A DNA stretch of 64,000 bases, taken from assembly GCA_031761405.1 (NCBI GenBank), contig JASEVX010000007.1:57481914-57545913 (forward strand), in the 5' to 3' direction. The stretch is from Serripes groenlandicus (Eukaryota; Mollusca; Bivalvia; Cardiida; Cardiidae). Below the pieces are notes generated by a model. That model searched no databases. It was given only the letters and a program-made list of their open reading frames with translations, and had not been told where the DNA came from. Below are positions 1-10,495 of the stretch, one piece after another (position 1 is the stretch's first letter; each line of letters opens with the position of its first letter). The position numbers and the translations under genes were made by a program.

Positions 1-641
1 AATGTCTGAAATACATTGTAGTAACGGACATCAATGCATCCGACTACCTCCGGATAAGCGGATACATTTTAATTATGAAATACAACGGCTTTGATTCAAA
101 ATAACATGTTACTTATTAAACAAAACTCGCAATTAATATTACTATAAAAATGTATCGTTATTAAAATTTATACAGCGTTAATAAACTTATTAACGCATTA
201 GACAGATTAAAATCATTTAACGCATGTCCCATTTCGCAACTTGATAACTGAAAATAGCATTTTTTTTTTGGTATTACTTATGCATTAAATGTGTCAAAAT
301 GCACATAAAAATGGTTAAATTTGTAGAATATCTTTTGCTTATTTTAAGCTTTTCAGACTTATTCAGTATTTATAAAATGGATTTATTTAATTTTTGCCTA
401 AGCGGAACAGTGTCAAATTCCACCAACCTTACCTAAGCGCTAAGTAATACTTTAAAAAATACTTAAAAAAGCATTTTCATCATTTTTTCTCACAATTATT
501 TTGCAAAACATAAATGGTTGAATGAATTTATGTAAATGATTAAGTTGACATAAATAATTACCTTGGTGACTACCTATACGTGTTGTAGAATAAAATATTT
601 TGTCATTTTTATTAGATAAACAAAGATGGTGGTATATGCGC
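1..641. other. AT-rich unique stretch, nothing recognised
   Basis: No conserved coding frame, repeat family or RNA gene was recognised here. It holds only short A/T runs and stop-rich frames. Confidence 0.5.
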
Positions 642-872
642 TTAACCCTTTCCCTCATATAGACGCGTTCTGACGCCTCTGCAGCAGACGGCTTTTTGAA
701 ACCACAGTGACAAAAGAAGAAATTGCTCAAAACGAGCAATTTCTCCTTTTGCCACAATGTTTTTCCACTTTAAGTCATAGGTTATCCATTCAATTATAGA
801 GATTTTCTACTTTTTGACAAAATATGTTCAAAGTCGTCTGCTGCAGAATTGTCGTATCTGGGAAAGGGTTAA
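642..872. mobile_element. Family A MITE, full length
   Basis: Begins TTAACCCTTTCCCTCATA and ends GGGAAAGGGTTAA. Sub-terminal CTGCAGCAGACG (about 680) is matched by CGTCTGCTGCAG (about 835). A central hairpin, AAATTGCTC-AAAAC-GAGCAATTT, sits near 720-745. The two halves are largely reverse complements except for about 80 bp right of centre. No transposase is encoded, so it is non-autonomous. TTAA at both ends plus CCCTTT termini resemble piggyBac-superfamily elements; the superfamily call is inference. Confidence 0.88.
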
Positions 873-1222
873 GTATTTAAACATTACTTAGCGCAAAGTT
901 ATGTTAGTTGAACAGGACCCGGGCGATGTATATGTTCATACGTTGTATATGAGTTCTGCTGACGGACAGTATACAACTAAGAATTAAAACAATTGTTGCA
1001 CTAAAAGAATTTGAAGGACTGTGTGTAGTATCGATGGATTACCTTACTCAATAAACATTTACCAATCCATCAATGCATCGACCAGTGAAAAAATGACTGG
1101 CATGCAATCTTGTATTAGGGAACGGCATATAATCCTCTAATCCGAATACTATTTAATTAATAATATATTATACAATTGCCAATTATGATCCACTCATTCT
1201 GCAGGTAGACAAGTACATTAAT

Positions 1223-1445
1223 TTAACCCTTTCCATCATATAGACGCTTTCTGACACCTCTGCAGCAGACGATATTTTGAAAACAAAATAAGAAATTGCT
1301 CAAAACGAGCAATTTCTCCTTTTGCCACAATGTTTTCCACTTTTAGTCTTTAGGTTATCCATTCAATTATAGACATTTTCTTTTTTTTGACAAAATATGT
1401 TCAAAGTCGTCTGCTGCAGAATTGTCGTATTAGGGAAAGGGTTAA
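1223..1445. mobile_element. Family A MITE, full length
   Basis: TTAA at 1223-1226 and 1442-1445 flanks the CCCTTTCC and GGGAAAGGG termini. The hairpin core is AAACGAGCAATTTC. A short deletion lies left of the centre relative to the copy at 642-872. Confidence 0.87.
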
Positions 1446-1612
1446 AACATTTCTCATATACAAGTACATCTAATCTACTGCAGGCGACTTCGAAACTATG
1501 GAAAATCTCTAAAGAATAAGAGTATACTTATTGAATAGAGTTGAAAAACAATGTGACAAAAGAAGAACTTCTCCTCTAGCAGCTAGTTTTTAAAAAGTCG
1601 TCTGCTGCAGAT
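1446..1612. mobile_element. Family A fragment, diverged subtype
   Basis: Retains CTGCAGGCGACTT near the left, AACAATGTGACAAAAGAAG in the middle and GTCGTCTGCTGCAG at about 1597-1610. It has lost the terminal TTAACCC and most of the central hairpin. Confidence 0.65.
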
Positions 1613-1718
1613 ACGTTAACATGCACCTGCCCGTCGAAAAAGGGCGAATTCCAAATATATAACCGCATGAACAACGTCAGACGAAAAGCAGTCTAGTTAA
1701 ATCTCCGTGGCGACATTC

Positions 1719-1752
1719 TTTAACCCTTTCTCACCTATAGACGCATTTAATC
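1719..1752. mobile_element. Family A left-end fragment
   Basis: Only TTTAACCCTTTCTCACC plus TAGACGC is recognisable before the sequence becomes unrelated. The following CGAGTTATCGCG resembles the terminus of the pogo-like element at 47.5-48.2 kb. Confidence 0.5.
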
Positions 1753-1963
1753 GATGTGGTTGCTTTCGAACCCGAGTTATCGCGTGTCCTGAGTATGTCG
1801 AAAACAGAGTCTATTCAAGGTGAAGGTCACTGTTTGTTGACATGACTTGGTCTTGCGAGGTATATTTGTGTTTATTAGTTAATAAAACAAAACAAGTGTC
1901 AATCTGTCGTGATGAAGGTTCTTTTTTTTTTTTATAAAAAAGAATAATATAGGAGGGGAAACA

Positions 1964-2090
1964 TATCTCTTTCGGCGCCAATGACAATATTGAAGTGTTT
2001 ACAAACAATACAGATTCAGGTGAGTCAGCTCGTAACGTGCTGTCTCAACCTGAAATCAGGATTGTTTGACTTTTAGCCAACATCGGGTGA
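1964..2090. mobile_element. Family D MITE, partial
   Basis: Shows CTCTTTCGGCGCCAATGACA, then AACAATACAGATTCAGGTG, a CAGCTCGTAACGTGCTG hairpin and AACCTGAAATCAG. The right terminus is missing. Confidence 0.72.
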
Positions 2091-2525
2091 GGGGCTTTGT
2101 CTCTGGTATTACTTTAATGGTGTCATAAGGAAACTTAAAAGTGCCTGGAGAGTGCAGTTGGAGTGGGGTCGCTGATGTTGATGCCTTTTCCCAAAGTCTT
2201 CCCTCCTTATGTCACTTAAGTATCTCAAACGTATTTGTTGTGTATGCATGTACTTTACATTCCGCTCGTTTGTTTGTGAAATATAGCACCAGGTATTGTA
2301 ATAATTAGATTGAATGATTTGTGTACCCTTTAAACTCAATATTTACTAATTTGGGACATAAAGGTTTGGCGGAGTAAATACTATTCGACAAGGAAGTCAA
2401 AATGATAAGCTTTGTATTGTTTCCTTTCAAAGCATGAACACGTTTTTACGAAAAAACAAGCGACACTATGACGAAAGTAAACCAAACCCTCACCAGTAGC
2501 GATGATGAGAATAATTGGTATATGT
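2091..2525. other. Unique stretch, nothing recognised
   Basis: Several short reverse-strand frames of 60-80 codons occur, but none has recognisable motifs. No repeat family was identified. Confidence 0.4.
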
Positions 2526-2772
2526 CGAGGGCTTGGCGTGAAACGGTTGTAACTAAAATTAGTATTTTTTACCAAGGTTAATCACCTCGCCATAAAGTCT
2601 TTGTGAGCGTTAAATCATTTTTCTTGGTAAACAATGGAAATTTAGGTGCCATTGCTCGTTCTGAGCAATGGCACCTAAATTTGCATTGTTTACAAAGGGG
2701 TCAAAATTGCCCCCATAAACCAGGGTTTTCAAAATAGGTTTTTAGATACAAACGTTTCACACCAAGCCCTCG
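2526..2772. mobile_element. Family C MITE, full length with ATGT target duplication
   Basis: Terminal inverted repeats CGAGGGCTTGGCGTGAAAC on the left and the complementary TTTCACACCAAGCCCTCG on the right. The central hairpin GCCATTGCTCGTTCTGAGCAATGGC spans about 2650-2675. The four bases ATGT occur immediately outside both ends (2522-2525 and 2773-2776), which is the expected signature of a 4-bp target-site duplication. The element is 247 bp and has no coding capacity. The superfamily is unknown to me. Confidence 0.88.
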
Positions 2773-2877
2773 ATGTGTACTGTGTCAGGTGTAAAATAGT
2801 CTGTTAGCATCCCACTCTAGGTTTCATATGAAACACGGAAATAAATGTGACTATTCCATTGGTTTCAGTATGTCTGA

Positions 2878-3162
2878 TTTATTGATTGTGGTTTGACCCT
2901 GTTTTCAACAATTTGTTCAATCGTACCACGACGGCCAATTCACCTGCTCCTGTGTTTCCTGACTTTTTTACACCAGTACTCCACATAGCAGTCGTTCCAA
3001 GCAACTGGATGTTTATTTGTCTCCACATCTATAGGTTGTCAGCCCAACTGGTGGGAGACTAATGATGCTTGTCGCATTGACTTATGTCAAACGTCGAACA
3101 GAATGTTGCTCGTGCTGGGGTTCCAACTCACGACCCCTGTATTGACAGCCCGCGTCGATACG
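2878..3162 (-). mobile_element. Family F tRNA-derived SINE, diverged, reverse strand
   Basis: On the minus strand the tRNA-like head is at the high-coordinate end: GGGCTGTCAATACAGGGGTC, then GAGTTGGAACCCC in the box B position. The body and the TTTATTGATTG tail remnant are at 2878. The box A side is eroded. Confidence 0.72.
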
Positions 3163-3300
3163 TATGAAGATACTTGTATAGCAATTGAATGAGTTAGTAG
3201 TGAAACTGTACGCAATGACTTGCAGACTCGTCATAGTGTTCACTGTTCGTGGATGCAGCAACATAATTTCGCTGACTATTGCTCTACATAGTTCATTTAA

Positions 3301-3534
3301 TTAACCCTTTCAACACACACTGACGCTTTCTGACGACTCTTCAACAGACAACTGTTAAAAACATTCTGGCACAAATGAGAAATTGCTCATAATGAGCAAT
3401 TTCTCATTTTACCACAATGTTTTTAAATCTTTTCAATAAGTATACTTTCATTTATAGAAAATGTCCACATTCTAATTGAGATGTATACAAAATCTGCGGC
3501 AGCAATCTTGCTGTATGCGGGATAGGGGGGTTTA
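3301..3534. mobile_element. Family A MITE, diverged
   Basis: Starts TTAACCCTTTCAACACACAC. Central hairpin AATTGCTCATAATGAGCAATT. The right end GCGGGATAGGGGGGTTTA is degraded from GTGGGAAAGGGTTAA. It belongs to the subtype with a CATAATG loop. Confidence 0.8.
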
Positions 3535-3862
3535 CCGGTAAAGGTAGGAAAGGATGTCGATATATCTAAGGAATGTTTTGAATTATAATAACGATATTAC
3601 CACATGACTTACCCAGCCAGCCTTTACACCTACAGTCGTCCCCATCATAATAACCTATCCCGAGGAAGAAAAACAAATCATCTCACCCACAAACATCGCG
3701 ATCATTAAAAAAACTAGCCCTATATGTTAATTCGTCCATCTTAAGATCAACATTTATTACATATGGGGGATTCATAACGCCCACTGGTCCAACAACACCA
3801 GTCCAATCCTATAATATGTGGATCCAACTTGCTTGGTCATTCCCCCAAAACCAGAGATGTAG

Positions 3863-4093
3863 ATAACCCTTTCCCTCATATAGATGCTTTCTCACGCCTC
3901 TGCAGCAGACGGCTTTTTGAAAACATAGTGACAAAAGAAGAAATTGCTCAAAACGAGCAATTTCTCCTTTTGCCACAATGTTTTCCACTTTTCGTCATAG
4001 GTTATCCATTCAATTATAGAGATATTTCTATCTTTTGACAAAATATGTTCAAAGTCGTCTGCTGCAAAACTGTCGTATGAGGGAAAGGGATAA
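3863..4093. mobile_element. Family A MITE flanked by ATAA instead of TTAA
   Basis: The element is nearly identical to the 642-872 copy, but the tetranucleotide outside CCCTTTCCC is ATAA (3863-3866) and the one after GGGAAAGGG is also ATAA (4090-4093). Because these are direct and not inverted repeats, they support a 4-bp target duplication rather than extra terminal inverted repeat. Confidence 0.88.
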
Positions 4094-4127
4094 GGGGCAT
4101 TTTTCACGTTCTAACATTCTTATTCCA

Positions 4128-4207
4128 CACTCAACCCCCATGATGTGGGTACTCAAAAGAATTATCTTTGTGAGACAACTCTTTTGAGTACCTACAACAT
4201 AGGGTTT
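4128..4207. repeat. Family I hairpin element
   Basis: Arms ATGTGGGTACTCAAAAGAAT and CTCTTTTGAGTACCTACAA fold onto each other around a loop of about 18 bases, followed by CATAGGGTTTG. Related hairpins are at 13.6 and 34.2 kb, with a broken one at 56.7 kb. Confidence 0.75.
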
Positions 4208-5460
4208 GCTTGAGTAATAAGGGAGACAAGTTTACTCCCTCTTATACCTATTACTCTGCTCAGTATTTAATAAATAGGTATATAATTTTATAAACATACA
4301 TGTACTTTGCTCTGTTAAAATGCACAAGTGGCATTCATTTTCAGAGCCTGGTGGGTAACTGTTAATAAAGGTAAGAAGACGGTGGGAAGGCGGTAGGATT
4401 GTAGAAGGTAAGCTGGCTTGCGATATGATAGGCGTCTTATATGTTGTAAGAGGGAGAGAAATCAAAAGTTTTGATACTGAGTTGGAAACATTTTGAAACT
4501 GAACACTAAGAATCTGGCACTACCGGAATGAATTTTATGATCTGCCCGCGAAGACGTGCAGTTCAATCAGTGTTTTCCGTTATCAACAACAATGCGCATA
4601 AACATTATAGAAACGCCCTGAAAACGTTTGCTACCAACATAAATAATTCAAGTTATCTGCCATTCGACACTTTCTTGCACATTGTGGCTAAACCAATACC
4701 GAATTGACAACCCGTGAAGATATATATAACCACATTTTTGTATCATGGTCTAAAACTTTGTCTGAGTTTGAAATAAAACTGTTTTAAATAACATATCAGT
4801 AAATTCTGATTCGGACAATAAACCACAATACGTAAAGTTTCTCTATTTATTTTAGATGACAAAGCCCATTGTGTCAGGAAACCAAACAGGCACATATGCA
4901 TGACCATTTTGATTTACCCCAAAAAGCATTTTTCGGCGATAGCTGATTAACCTCAGTTTTGACCTAGATATTAAACAAATGATCTAGATTGTAGACCAAT
5001 CAAATGTTGTATTTAATGAATAATGTCGAAGAAATAAAGGAAATGAAACGTTTTGATTGGTGTATAGTTAAGTTGGCGACCCTACGAGAGGCACTAATAA
5101 GGTTTTGAAATAAAATGTTCAGCATAAAAAATAAATTTCAGTGACAAAGATCAGGTAAAATGTATGAAATGATATATTTAAGAGCAAAATATTAATTATT
5201 TTTGAAACATGATAAGTTTTCAGTTATGTATCAATCAATTGAAATTTATACCACTCTTGGGAGCCTCGCGTAATCTCCAGTCATGTGACGGGGTATTCTC
5301 GGCCATGATAATATATTTATAGAAACTGAAGCTGGATGGAGATTGCCGATTAGCGTTTGGTAAACACATAAATTATTGTTATGATTTAGTAGTTGATACT
5401 GGAATAAAGATTTATATAAACAAGTTGATTCCATCGTTTCCGTTTAGTATTTAAGTTTAA
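4208..5460. other. AT-rich unique stretch
   Basis: No recognised repeat or coding segment. It includes GGGAGACAAGTTTACTCCC (a small hairpin at about 4222-4240) and long A/T-rich tracts. Confidence 0.4.
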
Positions 5461-6998
5461 AGTCGTGAATAGTACGATTAGTAATTATTGAGAAAAGTCG
5501 TGCAAAATACGATTAGTCATTATTGAGTAAAAGTCGTGAGTAAAAAAAAAAGTCGTGCATACTACGATTAGTAATTATTTAGTTAAGTCGTGTATAATAC
5601 AATTAGTTTTTATTGAGTAAAATCGTAGTTAGTACGATAAGTAATTATTGAGAAAAGTCGTGCAAAATACGATTAGTAATGATTGAGTAAAGTCGTGAAT
5701 TGTACGATAAGTAATGATTGAGAAAAGTCGTGCATAATACGATTAGTAATTATTGAGTAAAGTCGTGTATAATACAATAAGCAATTATTGAATAAAATCG
5801 TGGTTAGTACGATAAGTAATTATTGAATAAAGTCGTGTTTAATACGATGAGTAATTATTGTGTAAAGTCCTGTATAGTATGATTAGTAATTTTTTAGTAA
5901 ATCGAGTATAGTATGATTAATAATTATTGAATAAAGTCGTGTATAGTACGATTAGTAAGTATTGAGTGAAGTCGATTACAGTATGATTAGTAATTATCGA
6001 GTAAAATCGTGTATATTATCATTAGTAATTATTGAGTAAATTCTTGTAAAGTACGATAAGCATTTTTTTTTTAAAGTTTAAAGTCGCATATAGTTCACTA
6101 AACTTAAGTAATTCAAGTCGTGTATAATACGATTAGTAAATTATTGATTAAAGTCGTGTATAGTATGATAAGTAATTACTGAGTAAAGTCGTGTATAATA
6201 CGATTAGTAATTATTGAGTAAAGTCGTGTATAACACGATTAGTAATTATTGAGTAAAGTCGTGTATAATACGATTAGTAATTATTGAGTAAAGTCGTGTA
6301 TAATACGATTAGTAATTATTGAGTAAAGTCGTGTATAACACGATTAGTAATTATTGAGTAAAGTCGTGTATAATACGATTAGTAATTATTGAGTAAAGTC
6401 GTGTATAACACGATTAGTAATTATTTAGTAATTATTGAGTAAAGTCGTGAATAATACGATTAGTAATTATTGAGTAAAGTCGTGTATAACACGATTAGTA
6501 ATTATTTAGTAATTATTGAGTAAAGTCGTGAATAATATGATTATTAATTATTTAGTAATTATTTAGTAATTACTGAGTAAAGTCGTGTATAACACGATTA
6601 GTAATTATTTAGTAATTATTGAGTAAAGTCGTGAATAATACGATTAGTAATTATTTAGTAATTATTTAGTAATTACTGAGTAAAGTCGTGTATAATACGA
6701 TTAGTAATTATTTAGTAATTATTGAGTAAAGTCGTGAATAATACGATAAGTAATTATTTAGTAATTATTTAGTAATTATTGAGTAAAGTCGTGAATATTA
6801 CGATTAGTAAATTATTGAGTAAATCGTGTATAAAACGATTAGTAAATTATTGAGTAAAGTCGTGAATAATACGATTTTTAATTATTGAGAAAAGTCGTGT
6901 ATAATACGATTAGTGATTATTGAGAAAAGTCGTGCATAACACGATTCGTAGATATTGATTAAAGTCGTGTATAGGACGATTAGTAATTATTGAAGAAA
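5461..6998. repeat. 35-bp satellite array (about 44 units)
   Basis: The unit runs AGTCGTGTATAATACGATTA then GTAATTATTGAGTAA. Units at 6180-6420 are nearly identical; both edges are diverged. Several units carry one or more extra GTAATTATTTA blocks of about 11 bp, giving longer units. Many units contain TCGTGT-ATA-ACACGA or its wobble version TCGTGT-ATA-ATACGA, a short inverted repeat with a 3-base loop. There is no open frame across it. Confidence 0.95.
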
Positions 6999-7245
6999 GT
7001 TGTGTTTATAACCAAAAGCATTTTTTCTCTTAAGTCACATATTGTTCAATAATTAATCATAGTTGTGTATAGTATGATATGCGGGAAAAGGGTAGAAAAT
7101 GCCGAAAGAAAAGCGTCATGCACACAGGAAGATTGTGTAAGCATGAACTCCGACTTGTATTGTCCTTTCCGTTTGTGTGGTATAATTTTAGAATAAATGT
7201 TTCATAATTCAACAAGAGGCAATGTCGTCTATTTAAAGGAAGGAG

Positions 7246-7472
7246 TTAACTTTTTCCCACATACAGATACGTTCTTATGCCTCTGTAGCTGACGACTTTT
7301 GAAAACATTATGCCAGCAGGAGAACTTTCTTATCATGAGCAGTTTCTCGTTCTACCACAATGTTTCAATTTTTACAATAATTATGATTTCGATTATAATG
7401 ATTTTACACTTTTAAATGGAGATGTGTTCGAATAAGTCTGCTGCAGATTTCTTGAATGTGGGAAAGGTTTAA
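7246..7472. mobile_element. Family A MITE, full length
   Basis: TTAA at both ends. Termini CTTTTTCCCACATACAG and GTGGGAAAGGT. The core hairpin is mutated to CTTATCATGAGCAGTTTCT. Confidence 0.8.
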
Positions 7473-7822
7473 GTTTGATATAAATATAGGTTTTCCCGTG
7501 AACTGGTTAGAATAGAAGGTTTCAAAAAGATCTGAGCATATTTGGTGTATGTTCTCGCCGATTTTTTATTGAGGTATTTTGGGTACATTATTTATTCACT
7601 GAAAACAGTCTGTAATAAAGTCAATAAAACACACAAAACACACGTTCATTTGTCTTTGTATCCCAAGCCCTTTCCATTCTTTATATTGCATGTTTTTGAG
7701 GTTTGGACAATGTATGTATGTATTTGCATGTTTCGATCCTTTTGGTAGATTTCTAAACCCTCTTATGAGTTTCGCTACAATCAACTGCGCTTAGATCAAT
7801 CGGGCCCACTCTCGACGCTTTC

Positions 7823-8036
7823 TCAACCTTTATCCACGTATGGACGCGTCTTATTACATCTGCAGCAGACGAGTCTTAAAAACATTGTGGCAGAAGGAGA
7901 GAATCAGTTCACTATTTCTCCTTTTATCACATTGTTTTCAACCTTTTAGAGTTATGCACTTTAATTAACAGAATGTTTGCATAATTCTGCGATTTAGTCG
8001 TATACTGAAAAGTTATTGTATGTGCGAAAGATTTGA
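7823..8036. mobile_element. Family A MITE, degraded
   Basis: TCAACCTTTATCCACGTA at the left, CTGCAGCAGACGAGT inside, and TGTGCGAAAGATTTGA at the right. All landmarks are present but mutated; it is an old copy. Confidence 0.68.
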
Positions 8037-8136
8037 AGAAAAAAAAGGAATTCGGGAATGATTGTGCGCCATTTTATAATTTAATAGTCCATTCTAAAAT
8101 GCACTGTAGTGCAAATCCGATTCGAATGTACTTCGT

Positions 8137-8343
8137 TCAGATGGTATCCTTTGTTCTACAATATATAAACAAATATGATAATTGTTTTATGATGTGAAAG
8201 TCTGATTTATTTCGTTTACTGTCTGCAACTGTATATGTAGACTTATCTTCATCTTCACCACCAGTAGTTTCAAGAAGCCAAGTTTTCAGGTTTTCAACTG
8301 GCTTCCATATTTTGTATTTTGTCAAGTCTTTAAAATGTGTCAT
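8137..8343 (-). CDS. Uncharacterised small open frame, possible exon
   Basis: A 68-codon reverse-strand frame outside recognised repeats. The product is hydrophilic and charged, with an acidic GGEDEDK stretch around residues 28-34 and a Lys/Arg-rich segment after it. GACA followed by GTAAAC could act as a splice donor, and TTTTAAAG could act as an acceptor. No domain is recognised. A frame this short can arise by chance in AT-rich DNA. Confidence 0.12.
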   Translation of the reverse strand: MTHFKDLTKYKIWKPVENLKTWLLETTGGEDEDKSTYTVADSKRNKSDFHIIKQLSYLFIYCRTKDTI

Positions 8344-9093
8344 TCATAATTGACAAAAGTAAACGCAAAAATACTAATTTCAAACGATTGAAAATTACTT
8401 TAAAATTATGGATTTGTTTTCATTCAATTCATCCTCTTTTTCGTCTAATGCTCGTATGTCAAAGTGACCTTAATTTATGGGATAGCATTCAATGTTACCT
8501 CTAAAATCCTGCTTTGATTAAAAAACAATACATCAAAAATCAAATAGACTGAATTTCAAACTTCATTTACTGCACGAGATAAAGTGAGTTCGATGGAGAC
8601 TAAATTGTATTATTATTGCATAAATCAAATTTAAACGTCAAATTAACAAACCACACAAGTAATTTATGAACTGATCGAACTCATCCATGTCATTGTACAA
8701 TGGCAGTTTATGGCAAATTAGACGAGACAATTATAGTTTAAACATCAAAGTACTATTAGGTACTTTAAGCATGATGTACTCGCATTGATAAGTCAGCAAT
8801 CCCTTAAGTAACTTGCTACCGTTTGCTAGGATTCAGCCGAACGCTTTGTAAAGAGATGTTATCATCCGCACACTCGCGACGAGTGAAATTTGGCTTTGAG
8901 CTCCTAACACAGATCATTGCGAACAGTTTAAATCCAGGTCAGACTAGGCAAATGTGCAGTCGAATCCGAAGAAGGTTCCAGAAATGTCTGAAGTACATCG
9001 TCTTCTTGGATCGGATAGCATTGATGCGCACGTATACATATTTGTTTACAATTTTAATAAATACGCTGATGTTAGTTTTCCTAGAGCACATAT
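8344..9093. other. Unique stretch, nothing firmly recognised
   Basis: Two overlapping forward frames of 90-98 codons run from about 8823 into the E element, but neither has recognisable motifs and one is created partly by the repeat. Confidence 0.4.
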
Positions 9094-9267
9094 GAGCCGT
9101 CCCGCGAGAAAACCAACATTATGGACTCTGCGTAAAGTATCGTCCCGGATCAGTCTAATAATGTCGCACAGGCTTACCCGGATAGACACTTTTCGCTGCC
9201 TGTTGATTTTCTGTCTCAGGAATCATTACTCTATACCTCTATCCCCCTGAGACGGAATATGTCAGCC
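9094..9267. mobile_element. Family E element, right-truncated
   Basis: Starts GAGCCGTCCCGCGAGAAAAC, continues through the CGTAAAGTATCG and GGAATCATTACTC landmarks and stops after GACGGAATATGTCAGCC. The right third of the palindrome is missing. Confidence 0.88.
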
Positions 9268-9358
9268 AAGATTAGCCATTACCAAAATGGAATTATTTTT
9301 ATAAATGCGAAGTTATTGTGCTAAATTTTCCGATTTTAAGAATATTTTAAGGGAAAAA

Positions 9359-9427
9359 ATGGACGCGCATGCGCAGACAAATGTTTACAATACTTTTGGG
9401 AGCTCGAGGTCAACACGTTTGGAAAAG
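9359..9427 (+). CDS. Candidate first coding exon (hypothetical)
   Basis: ATG in a favourable context (AAAAAATGG) opens 23 codons, MDAHAQTNVYNTFGSSRSTR then LEK, ending exactly at AAG followed by GTATTTTTG, a plausible splice donor. It overlaps a palindrome matching the NRF-1 consensus, which is frequent at animal promoters. There is no recognised downstream exon and no domain. Read without splicing, the frame stops about 11 codons later. Confidence 0.18.
9364..9375. promoter_or_regulatory. NRF-1-like palindromic site
   Basis: CGCGCATGCGCA fits the vertebrate and insect NRF-1 consensus YGCGCAYGCGCR at every position. It stands out in AT-rich surroundings. Function is inferred from the motif alone. 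Confidence 0.35.
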
Positions 9428-9812
9428 GTATTTTTGTTTTTCGTTTTACGTATTTAACTAAAAAACTATTGTTATCATATATTAATATCATATATTTAAA
9501 AGCTGGTTTCGTGTTTTTCGAATCAAACAGTATTTGTTAAGCCATACAATGCTGATTCCCGCGCTAACATCGAACTGCTGCATCTTGCAGCAACTCTTGT
9601 TTATGTATATATTCCAAAAATCAAGTTGAGTTGTGATTCCACTGTACAATTTACGTTAAAATCGGTATTCGTTCATTTTAAAACGCCATTGATAATACGA
9701 TTTCTTTTCATTGGCTTTCAGCGTGCGACACAGTTTGGCCATTTTGGTTTTATCATGCGTAGTAAATTTCAAAAATAAACAAATAACTTAAGTGGACGTT
9801 GTTCTAAGAATG

Positions 9813-10110
9813 GCGGGTTGTTTATTATATTTCCCGGGGTCAGTATTCGTATATCCATGCAGTTTAGTGTAAACATATTGTATTCGATATATGAAGAAGT
9901 TTATTTCAAATATAAATTCAATAGGCCACATGACCTGTGAGAAAAACAAAATACATTCGATATAGTAAGGCAGAATATCAACAATACAAACGATAAGTGC
10001 GAAAAGGATTGGGACGAAAGCGAAAAGCTTATATAGTTCCTCTCCATGTAGGGTCCCATTGTGGATATGGTAACATTTTAAAGGACTGTTTATCAGGCGT
10101 TGGTGATATT
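9813..10110. repeat. Duplicated 0.3-kb segment, copy 1
   Basis: Shares ATATTTCCCGGGGTCAGT, ATCCATGCAGTTTAGTG, GAAAAGGATTGGGACGAAAG and TAGGGTCCCATTGTGGATAT with 10496-10720, in the same order and orientation. Copy 1 carries about 60 bp that copy 2 lacks. Confidence 0.9.
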
Positions 10111-10495
10111 ATCGGCTGTATTTCCTATCGTTATCTCTCCGCTCCTTCATAACTCTGCACTTTTGGTCGTTACTGATCATAGTAGAGGTGCTGGGGATTA
10201 CGAATTCCAACGACCAATCGTCTATGTTTTTTTAATTGATACTTTTACAGAATTAAAAATAGAAACACGTTACTATACACATTTTTTACTATCATCTTGC
10301 CAAAAAATCAGTGCCATAAGTGGTCCAGGAGCCGAGATAGAAAATCACGCTTCCTATCAATATTAAGGATTATTGGAGCGTTTAACTGAGTCCAATTCTC
10401 GCGAGAAGATAGAGAAAATTATGTTTTATGAAATGCGGTTTTCAACGAAATTCTACGATTTATGGTTTTTGAGATAAAATGACTAAAAATGAATT

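Noticed and set aside
1755..1790. Second pogo-like element
   Set aside because: Only CGAGTTATCGCG and a few neighbouring bases match; no partner terminus within a plausible distance.
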